Positions 1 through 4,726 of a stretch of 6,022 bases of DNA are shown here, piece after piece (within the stretch, counting starts at the first letter, position 1; each line of letters begins with the position of its first letter). The DNA comes from Clostridiales bacterium. Its GTDB lineage: Bacteria; Bacillota; Clostridia; Christensenellales; CAG-138. Made by a program: the position numbers and the translations under genes. Where the stretch lies: assembly GCA_009783775.1 (NCBI GenBank), contig WRCT01000119.1:1-6022 (forward strand). The letters are read 5' to 3'. Under the pieces are notes generated by a model. That model worked only from the letters and a program-made list of their open reading frames with translations, was not told where the DNA came from and did no database searches.

Positions 1-1
1 G

Positions 2-1408
2 GGCGAGGGGCTCACCCTCTACCGTGAACTTTCGGCAGCCGGAAAGAGCGTCTGCCGCGTGAACGGCACACTGGTCTCGGGCGGCGAGCTGAAAGAACTG
101 GGCGATCTGCTGGTCGATCTGCACGGGCAGCACCAGCACCAGTCCCTGCTGCGCGCCAAAACGCACCTCACCCTGCTGGACGCCTTTGCCAAAAGCAATG
201 CGGACGGCTTGATCGATCAACTTAAAGCCGAACGTCAAACCGCGCTGGCCGCCAAAACCGCGCTCGAAAGGATCCAATCCGACAGCGCCCTGCGGGAGCG
301 GCGCTTGGATATGCTGCGCTATCAGGCGCAGGAGATCGCGGCGGCCGGACTTACGGACGGCGAGGAAGAGGACCTGCTTGAGGTCCGCGCGCGTATGCAA
401 AACGCGCAGGCCATCGTCGAGGGCCTGCATGGGGCCTACGACGCGCTCTACGGCGAGCAGGGCGCGCTGCCCAAACTCTCCGACGCGACCCGCGCGCTGA
501 CGCCGATCGCGGCTTTTCACGCGGATTACGCGGCGGCAAGCGAGTGTGTGGGTGAGGCCTATTATAATCTGGAAGACGTCGCCCGCGATCTGCGCGGCGC
601 GATCGACGAATTTCGCTATGACCCGACCTTGCAGGAAGAGACGGAGAACCGGCTCATGCAAATCGCCCAGCTCAAGCGCAAGTACGGGGCGAACATCAAG
701 GAGATTTTGGCGTACTGGGAGGAGGCAGATCGGGAGATTCAGCTGTTGGACGACAGCGAGGGCAACCAAGTGCAGCTGCAGGCCGAGCTAAATCGCGCCA
801 AAGCGGCCTATCTTGTCCGCGCGCAAAAGCTGTCCGACCGCCGCAAGGCCGCCGCCGCGCAACTGGAGAAAGAAATCGTCCGCGAGCTGCAGGAACTGGG
901 TATGCCGCACGCGAAATTTAGAGTGGCGTTTGCCCCGATATCCCCCGAAATACTGGCCGAGAACGGCTTGGACGAGGTGGAGTTTCTGCTCTCCGCCAAC
1001 CTGGGCGAGTCCGAAAAGCCCCTGATCAAAGTGGCCTCCGGCGGCGAGATCTCGCGTATCATGCTGGCATTCAAGGTCGCGCTGCGCGGTGCGGATGCGA
1101 TCCCCACACTCATCTTCGACGAGATCGACGCGGGTATCTCCGGCCTGATCGCGAACACCGTCGCGCGCAAAATGCGTGCGCTTTCCCACAGTCATCAAAT
1201 CCTGTGCGTAACGCACCTGCCGCAAATCGCGGCCCTCGCGAACGCGCATTATCAAGTGATCAAAGAGGAACAAGGCGGGCATACGCGCTCCTTTGTGCGA
1301 CAACTCGCCGAGACCGAACGCATCATCGAGCTGGCCCGCATTATGGGCGGTCAGGCGCATGACGCCGCAGCCCTTGAACACGCAAAAGAAATGCTGGATC
1401 ACGCATGA
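2..1408 (+). CDS. recN: DNA repair protein RecN, 3' part (5' end outside window)
   Basis: RecN is an SMC-like ATPase that acts early in recombinational repair of double-strand breaks, in the cytoplasm on the nucleoid. The frame is open from base 2 to the TGA at 1406-1408, giving 468 residues. Family members are about 550-570, so roughly the first 90-100 residues, including the Walker A P-loop, lie upstream. Seen here: the family segment LVDLHGQHQHQSLL near the start; a charged helical middle consistent with the coiled coil; the ABC signature SGGE (codons at 1037-1048); Walker B TLIFDEID followed by AGISG (from 1106); and the switch segment CVTHLPQIAA. The GTG at 59 is an internal valine codon, because homology continues upstream of it. 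In Bacillus recN directly precedes spoIVB and spo0A, as here. No frameshift or missing motif is visible in the part present. Confidence 0.97.
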   Translation, partial: GEGLTLYRELSAAGKSVCRVNGTLVSGGELKELGDLLVDLHGQHQHQSLLRAKTHLTLLDAFAKSNADGLIDQLKAERQTALAAKTALERIQSDSALRERRLDMLRYQAQEIAAAGLTDGEEEDLLEVRARMQNAQAIVEGLHGAYDALYGEQGALPKLSDATRALTPIAAFHADYAAASECVGEAYYNLEDVARDLRGAIDEFRYDPTLQEETENRLMQIAQLKRKYGANIKEILAYWEEADREIQLLDDSEGNQVQLQAELNRAKAAYLVRAQKLSDRRKAAAAQLEKEIVRELQELGMPHAKFRVAFAPISPEILAENGLDEVEFLLSANLGESEKPLIKVASGGEISRIMLAFKVALRGADAIPTLIFDEIDAGISGLIANTVARKMRALSHSHQILCVTHLPQIAALANAHYQVIKEEQGGHTRSFVRQLAETERIIELARIMGGQAHDAAALEHAKEMLDHA

Positions 1409-1432
1409 CCAAACGCCAAACGACACAACCTA
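1403..1432 (+). promoter_or_regulatory. Candidate sigma-G (or sigma-F) promoter for spoIVB
   Basis: GCATG at 1403-1407 overlaps the recN stop codon and fits the sigma-G -35 consensus GHATR. After an 18-nt spacer, CAACCTA at 1426-1432 matches the -10 consensus CATnHTA at all but one position. The predicted start is near 1439. In B. subtilis spoIVB is transcribed in the forespore by sigma-F and sigma-G, so such a promoter is expected here. The call rests on consensus matching alone. Confidence 0.45.
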
Positions 1433-1465
1433 CCTCACAACAGCAATCCGGTTGTGAGGTTTTTT
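1432..1465 (+). terminator. Intrinsic terminator after recN
   Basis: The arms ACCTCACAAC (1432-1441) and GTTGTGAGGT (1451-1460) form a perfect 10-bp stem with a 9-nt loop. A run of six T follows (1460-1465), the first of them pairing in the stem. It lies 23 nt after the recN stop and should end recN transcription. It also runs directly into the spoIVB start codon, and its 3' arm contains the spoIVB ribosome binding site. Confidence 0.85.
1456..1459 (+). promoter_or_regulatory. spoIVB ribosome binding site inside the terminator stem
   Basis: GAGG (part of GTGAGG, 1454-1459) is separated by six T from the ATG at 1466, a suitable Shine-Dalgarno distance. No other purine-rich site precedes this ATG. 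In RNA that includes 1432-1441 this site is base-paired. In RNA starting near 1439 it is mostly free. Confidence 0.7.
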
Positions 1466-2707
1466 ATGCTCAAATTCTTTCGCAGATCCATCGTTCGCAA
1501 TATCCTGTCCCTGGCGCTTTGCGCGGCAAGCCTGGGCTGGTTTTTTTCGCCCTCCGTACAAATGATCCGCAGCCTGCCCGAGGTGACGGACCGTATCAGC
1601 TGGGGCGGGGACGGCTTAATCTCCCTTTCCACGGCGGGCGCGGTGCCGGTGCGCGGGCAGGGCGACCAGCGGCTTTTCGCGGTCACGCGTGAGCAAAGCT
1701 TCACCTTTTCCCTCTTTGGCCTCATTCCGTTGCGCACGGTGCGCGTGGTCGGCGAGAGCGACCGTGTGCGGGTGGGCGGGGAGGCCGTCGGCATTGTGCT
1801 GTATCTGGACGGCGTGCAGGTCGTGGGCCTGGGCAGTGTCGAAACGGGGGACGGGCAGGTCAGCCCCGCAGCGCGCGCAGGCCTGCGCGGCGGCGATACG
1901 ATCACGGCGGTGGACGGCGTGCGGGTCGAAAATGCCGAGCAGTTTGCCTTGCTCTGCGACAAGGACGACGGACCGCTGGTATTCACCTATCAGCGGGGAA
2001 ACCGAACCTTTGAGACCTCTGTCCTGCCGGTGTACGACGCGCAGGCGGATTGCAAACGCGTCGGTGCCTGGGTGCGCGACAGCACCTCCGGCGTGGGTAC
2101 GCTCTCCTTTACCGACGAGGACGGCCTGCGCTACTGCGCCCTGGGCCACGCGGTGACGGATGTGGATACGGGCGCGGTCTTGCCCTCGCGCGACGGGCTG
2201 CTCTCCTGGGCGACCATCACGGAGGTCGTGCGCGGCCGCAGCGGCAACCCGGGCGAGCTGGTGGGCCGGTTCGGCAAGACCGAAAAGGAGGCGGCAGGCC
2301 ATATCCAAAGCAACTCGGATTACGGGCTCTTCGGCACGCTTGACCACCCGAAACCGGAACCCACGCGCGCTGTGCCGGTCGCGCGCGCGGCGCAGGTGCA
2401 GCTGGGCGAGGCCATTCTGCTCTCCACCGTGAACGGGCGTGAGATCTGTGAATACAGCTGCAATATCATCCGTGCCGACGTGCAGTCGGCACCGGCGGTA
2501 CAGGGCATTATTATTGAAGTAACAGACAAGCGGCTTTTAGATCAGGTCGGCGGCATCGTGCAGGGCATGAGCGGCAGCCCCGTCCTGCAAAACGGGCGGC
2601 TGGTGGGTGTCGTCACCCATGTATTTGTCAACAATCCCAAGCGCGGCTACTGCATTTACGCGGAATGGATGTGTGAAAAACTCGATTCATTAACAAATTT
2701 TTCATAG
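1466..2707 (+). CDS. spoIVB: SpoIVB, sporulation signalling serine peptidase (PDZ + S55)
   Basis: SpoIVB is made in the forespore and secreted into the space between the two spore membranes. There it cleaves SpoIVFA, which releases the SpoIVFB protease to activate pro-sigma-K in the mother cell. The predicted protein is 413 residues. It has a short basic N-terminus and one hydrophobic membrane/signal segment (about residues 11-28), a PDZ domain (about 105-190, with GLRGGDTITAVDG), then the S55 peptidase domain. The likely catalytic triad is His228 (in ALGHAV), Asp354 (in VTDKRLL) and Ser369 (in GMSGSP). The Asp-Ser spacing of 15 equals that of the triad reported for B. subtilis SpoIVB (recalled as H236, D363, S378). 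The domain ends with the typical THVFVN and EWM segments. ATG 1466 is chosen because GAGG lies six bases upstream; the in-frame GTG at 1454 falls within that site. No terminator follows, so transcripts may run on towards spo0A. Confidence 0.96.
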   Translation: MLKFFRRSIVRNILSLALCAASLGWFFSPSVQMIRSLPEVTDRISWGGDGLISLSTAGAVPVRGQGDQRLFAVTREQSFTFSLFGLIPLRTVRVVGESDRVRVGGEAVGIVLYLDGVQVVGLGSVETGDGQVSPAARAGLRGGDTITAVDGVRVENAEQFALLCDKDDGPLVFTYQRGNRTFETSVLPVYDAQADCKRVGAWVRDSTSGVGTLSFTDEDGLRYCALGHAVTDVDTGAVLPSRDGLLSWATITEVVRGRSGNPGELVGRFGKTEKEAAGHIQSNSDYGLFGTLDHPKPEPTRAVPVARAAQVQLGEAILLSTVNGREICEYSCNIIRADVQSAPAVQGIIIEVTDKRLLDQVGGIVQGMSGSPVLQNGRLVGVVTHVFVNNPKRGYCIYAEWMCEKLDSLTNFS

Positions 2708-2719
2708 TTTTTGGTAGTT

Positions 2720-2726
2720 TTCGCCA
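2720..2726 (-). promoter_or_regulatory. Candidate 0A box upstream of the spo0A-like pair
   Basis: TTCGCCA on the + strand is TGGCGAA on the - strand, an exact match to the Spo0A-binding consensus TGNCGAA. It lies 12 nt upstream of the proposed -35. B. subtilis spo0A also has 0A boxes in its control region, so autoregulation is plausible. The same 7-mer pattern occurs several times by chance in coding DNA of this window, so the support comes mainly from position. Confidence 0.4.
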
Positions 2727-2737
2727 TAAATTAACGA

Positions 2738-2765
2738 TTGAATTTTATCCTGTGGTGTATATACT
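2738..2765 (+). promoter_or_regulatory. Candidate sigma-A promoter for the spo0A-like pair
   Basis: TTGAAT (2738-2743), a 16-nt spacer and TATACT (2760-2765) form a good vegetative promoter in the AT-rich gap after spoIVB. Transcription would start near 2772, leaving a leader of about 70 nt. The overlapping ATTGAATTT (2737-2745) fits the sigma-H -10 consensus RNNGAATWW. The region where a sigma-H -35 should lie (about 2713-2724) matches poorly, so a sigma-H promoter is only a possibility. Confidence 0.5.
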
Positions 2766-2832
2766 CTATTTAACATCATATTCCAACTCAAAATATCAGC
2801 ATAAGCAAAATCAAATTATTTCATATTGTTTC

Positions 2833-2838
2833 AGGAGG
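2833..2838 (+). promoter_or_regulatory. Ribosome binding site of first spo0A-like gene
   Basis: AGGAGG is a full consensus Shine-Dalgarno site, 4 nt before the ATG at 2843. It fixes that start. Confidence 0.8.
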
Positions 2839-2842
2839 CAAG

Positions 2843-3646
2843 ATGAGTAAAAGTGTATGTTTTTTGTCAGCGGATCGTGAGGTAGCGGAGCATTTTTATG
2901 AAGCAATGGGGCAGGAAAAGGAGCTTTCTCTGCAGTATCTACTGCGGGACGGCGTGGGTCTCTTTGAGCTGCTGATCCGGCAAACGCCCGATATCCTGGT
3001 GGTCGATATGGCGCTGCCCGAGGTCGATATGCTGGATGTCGTCGAAATGCTGGGCGGCATACCCATGCAGCGGCGCCCGCTGCTCTTTGCGCTCTGCGAC
3101 CTTGTCACGCCCGCCATCATGCGGCTTTTGCAAAGTCGGGTCACCTATTGTTTCGTCAAGCCCGTTGACTACGCCTATGCCGTGGACCAGCTGGCGCAGA
3201 TCGCGCGGCTGGAGCTGCCGACCCCCTGTCCCAGACAGGCGCAGCTGGCCCTGCTCGACCGCGTGGTGTCCGAGCACCTCTTCGGGCTCGGGCTCTCCCC
3301 GCACCTGAAGGGCTTTCACTATCTGCGTGAGGCGATCAAGCTGGTGGCCAGCGTGCACGCGCCGGCCAAACTCAGCGTCATGAAACATCTCTATCCGGCG
3401 GTGTCCGCGCTCTGCGGCGCGCAGCCGAGCGTGGTGGAGCACGCCTGCCGCAACGCGATCGCCAACGCGTGGGTGCGCGGCGACCTGAAAATGCTGCAAG
3501 GTTACTTCGGTTACACCGTGGATGAGGTGCGCGCCACGCCGTCCAACTCGGGCTTTATCTTCATGGTCGCGGACCGCGTGCATATGCAGCTGTTGGACGA
3601 GGCCGACCCGCACCGGATCACAGACATGGTCCTGGAGGTTATTTAG
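2843..3646 (+). CDS. spo0A: Spo0A-family response regulator, syntenic copy with eroded receiver
   Basis: Spo0A is the master transcription regulator of sporulation entry: phosphorylation of its receiver frees the DNA-binding domain to dimerise on 0A boxes. This protein is 267 residues, the same length as B. subtilis Spo0A, and sits in the conserved place after spoIVB. Receiver (about 1-122): phosphoacceptor Asp55 (DILVVDMALP) and Lys106 (VKP) are present. The Mg-binding acidic pair near the N-terminus is replaced by Ser9-Ala10, and the switch Thr by Cys85. After a short linker comes the Spo0A C-terminal domain (about 135-252), with LSPHLKGFHYLREAI, the helix around EHACRNAIANAW (199-210), YFGYTV and MVADR. 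In the recognition helix Glu199 and Arg203 match the B. subtilis residues, while the Arg and His of its RxxRH core are His200 and Asn204. Altered phosphorylation and altered DNA specificity are both inferred. Family assignment is secure; equivalence to canonical Spo0A in function is not. Confidence 0.9.
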   Translation: MSKSVCFLSADREVAEHFYEAMGQEKELSLQYLLRDGVGLFELLIRQTPDILVVDMALPEVDMLDVVEMLGGIPMQRRPLLFALCDLVTPAIMRLLQSRVTYCFVKPVDYAYAVDQLAQIARLELPTPCPRQAQLALLDRVVSEHLFGLGLSPHLKGFHYLREAIKLVASVHAPAKLSVMKHLYPAVSALCGAQPSVVEHACRNAIANAWVRGDLKMLQGYFGYTVDEVRATPSNSGFIFMVADRVHMQLLDEADPHRITDMVLEVI

Positions 3647-3648
3647 CA

Positions 3649-4422
3649 ATGGAAAAATCTTTATCCATGGTCGGCGGAGCGGCGGAGGACTATGCCGTTC
3701 TGCACGCGTGCTGCCGGCCGTTTCCCGATCTGCGCCTGCTCGGCCACGGCGCCGATCTGCCCGACCAATTGCCGGACATTCTGCTGGTCGACCGCCCGCT
3801 CACCGGACGCGAGCTGGAACGGACGCGCGGCTGCTTTCTGGTGCTGCTGCTTTGCCCGGGCGACGCGGAACGGGTCGCGCGCACGAGGGGCGCGGCGAAC
3901 TATGTGCTGTACAAGCCCGTGCTTTGGCCGCTGGCCCTGCGCCGTGTTCTGCGCCTGCTGGGCGAGGAAGTGGCCGAAGACGTCTTTTGCGAAGCCTGGC
4001 AGGAAAAGCAGATGGGCAACCTGCTGCAGGGTATGGGTATGCCGCCGCATTTGCTGGGTTACCGCTATATCAAATACGGCGGGCTGGTGATGGCGCGGCA
4101 GCAAAATCCCATGCAGCTGAGCATGATGCGGCAGGTCTACCCGCTGATCGCGGGGCACGAGCACACCACGCCCATCATGGTCGACCGCACCATGCGTCAC
4201 GCGATCGACGTCGCCTGGCGCAAGGGCTCGCCCAAACGCATTGCCAGCTATTTCGGCTACTGTATCCTCGACAAAAAGGGTATGCCGACCAACGCGGAGT
4301 TCCTGCACGTGCTGGCGGAAAAGATGCGCCTGCTGCTCGGTGTGCCCGCCCAGGCCCGCTTTTGGGAAGTCCTCTCCCAAATCGACCGCCGCACGGACTG
4401 CGGGATTGATCTCCGGCATTAA
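3649..4422 (+). CDS. Second Spo0A-like protein, highly degenerate receiver
   Basis: This is a 257-residue tandem paralogue of the preceding gene. Its ATG is 2 nt after the upstream stop, and its ribosome binding site GGAGG (3634-3638) lies inside the end of that gene, so the two are probably co-transcribed and translationally coupled. The N-terminal part (about 1-105) still resembles a receiver: Asp48 in PDILLVDRPL aligns with the phosphoacceptor and Lys89 in LYKP with the conserved Lys. The acidic pair is gone (MVGGAAED), the first helix region is shorter, and Cys69 replaces the switch Thr as in the first copy. The C-terminal part (about 118-230) is a Spo0A effector domain: MPPHLLGYRYIKYG, MRQVYPLIAG, DRTMRHAIDVAW, YFGY and MPTNAEF. 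It keeps the Arg180 and Arg183-His184 pattern of the B. subtilis recognition helix better than the first copy. It could bind DNA independently of phosphorylation, or modulate its neighbour by heterodimerisation; both are inference. Confidence 0.85.
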   Translation: MEKSLSMVGGAAEDYAVLHACCRPFPDLRLLGHGADLPDQLPDILLVDRPLTGRELERTRGCFLVLLLCPGDAERVARTRGAANYVLYKPVLWPLALRRVLRLLGEEVAEDVFCEAWQEKQMGNLLQGMGMPPHLLGYRYIKYGGLVMARQQNPMQLSMMRQVYPLIAGHEHTTPIMVDRTMRHAIDVAWRKGSPKRIASYFGYCILDKKGMPTNAEFLHVLAEKMRLLLGVPAQARFWEVLSQIDRRTDCGIDLRH

Positions 4423-4429
4423 AAAACAA

Positions 4430-4451
4430 AATATATATTTTTACAAAATTT
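4430..4451 (+). promoter_or_regulatory. UP-element-like AT tract upstream of the ilv promoter
   Basis: This all-AT stretch, interrupted only by one C, matches 11 of the 14 constrained positions of the UP element consensus (AAAWWTWTTTTnnnAAA). It lies at about -59 to -38 relative to the predicted start, the correct register. It would recruit the RNA polymerase alpha C-terminal domain. It includes the 14-base palindrome AAAATATATATTTT (4428-4441), which has no G or C. Confidence 0.5.
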
Positions 4452-4454
4452 TTC

Positions 4455-4483
4455 TTGCATTCTGCCAAAAGAGGTGTTAGAAT
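4455..4483 (+). promoter_or_regulatory. Strong sigma-A promoter of the ilv leader
   Basis: TTGCAT (4455-4460), a 17-nt spacer and TAGAAT (4478-4483) are close to consensus. TGT immediately before the -10 gives an extended -10 (TGn). Transcription would start near 4490, about 20 nt before the leader peptide ATG. This puts the whole attenuator on the transcript. Confidence 0.8.
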
Positions 4484-4510
4484 AGCAACAATCGTTTTCG
4501 GAGGCACAAC

Positions 4511-4618
4511 ATGACCGTTGTTCTTGTAGTCGGCATCCTGATTAGCTTGGCCCTTCTGCGGGTCCTGCTGCTTGTCGCGCGACCGGTTGCCGCCTCTTGC
4601 CAACGCTCGGTATCTTAA
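4511..4618 (+). CDS. Branched-chain amino acid leader peptide of ilvB
   Basis: This is a 35-codon reading frame from ATG 4511 to TAA 4616-4618, with GGAGG at 4500-4504, 6 nt before the start. It begins MTVVLVVGILISLALLRVLL. Of its 35 residues, 8 are Val, 8 Leu and 2 Ile. The densest codon cluster (codons 3-22) is followed by a polar tail with Pro, Cys and Gln. Composition, length, position between a strong promoter and a terminator, and linkage to ilvB match the leader peptides of the enterobacterial ilvGMEDA and ilvB operons. The inferred role is as a sensor: ribosomes slow at Val/Leu/Ile codons when charged tRNA is scarce and thereby prevent termination ahead of ilvB. The peptide itself probably has no function. 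An alternative is a small membrane protein, since it is hydrophobic, but the downstream RNA structures favour a leader. Confidence 0.85.
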   Translation: MTVVLVVGILISLALLRVLLLVARPVAASCQRSVS

Positions 4619-4680
4619 CGGATTTTCTGCCTGAAAAGGGCAAAAGGTATCAAAGCACAAAGTTCAAGGCTGGCGGCACC
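4585..4680 (+). promoter_or_regulatory. Candidate antiterminator pairing of the ilvB attenuator
   Basis: TGCCGCC (4588-4594) in the leader peptide coding region pairs perfectly with GGCGGCA (4672-4678). The pairing extends with TCTTG (4595-4599) against CAAGG (4665-4669, one U-G pair) across a 2-nt bulge, and with GG (4585-4586) against CC (4679-4680) across a 1-nt bulge. That makes 14 pairs, which would occupy part of the terminator's 5' arm and its apical stem. It is mutually exclusive with the terminator. A ribosome stalled at the Leu/Val cluster (codons 18-22) would leave 4585-4599 just exposed. Pairing was done by eye, without energy calculation. Confidence 0.55.
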
Positions 4681-4697
4681 CACCTTGAACTTTTTTT
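4659..4697 (+). terminator. ilvB attenuator terminator
   Basis: AAAGTTCAAGG (4659-4669) pairs with CCTTGAACTTT (4683-4693) in 11 bp. One bulged C separates this from 3 further pairs (4671-4673 with 4680-4682) closing a 6-nt loop. Seven T follow (4691-4697, the first three pairing in the stem). The hairpin sits between the leader peptide and ilvB, so it must be read through for ilvB to be expressed. A weaker hairpin in the spacer (GCC 4629-4631 with GGC 4639-4641, flanked by TTTT/AAAA) could act as a pause site. Confidence 0.9.
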
Positions 4698-4710
4698 ATG
4701 AAATACCCCA

Positions 4711-4717
4711 AAAGGAG
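4711..4717 (+). promoter_or_regulatory. ilvB ribosome binding site
   Basis: AAAGGAG lies 9 nt before the ATG at 4727 and outside the terminator hairpin. Control of ilvB by the attenuator is therefore more likely transcriptional than translational. Confidence 0.8.
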
Positions 4718-4726
4718 TAGTAAACT

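Noticed and set aside
788..1426. Long minus-strand reading frames opposite recN, spoIVB and the spo0A-like genes
   Set aside because: They mirror well-recognised + strand genes in GC-rich DNA, show no recognisable domains, and are best explained as antisense shadows.
1454..1465. GTG at 1454 as an alternative spoIVB start
   Set aside because: It falls inside the Shine-Dalgarno site and terminator stem and has no ribosome site of its own; ATG 1466 is well placed.
1837..1843. Perfect 0A box TGTCGAA inside spoIVB, with other TGNCGAA matches in coding DNA (for example near 3152)
   Set aside because: Several such matches are expected by chance in 6 kb, and these lie inside conserved coding sequence away from any promoter.
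4423..4454. Intrinsic terminator after the second spo0A-like gene
   Set aside because: The palindrome AAAATATATATTTT has no G or C pairs and would make a very weak hairpin. Its position fits an UP element of the following promoter better, so no convincing terminator is seen for the spo0A-like pair.
4574..4583. Palindrome GTCGCGCGAC as an operator
   Set aside because: It lies within the leader peptide codons in GC-rich sequence, has no known regulator match, and is short enough to be chance.
4490..4700. T-box riboswitch upstream of ilvB
   Set aside because: The GGCTGGCGGCACCCACC stretch in the terminator slightly recalls T-box elements, but the conserved AGGGTGGNACCGCG antiterminator motif is absent, the leader is short, and most of it codes for a Val/Leu/Ile-rich peptide.
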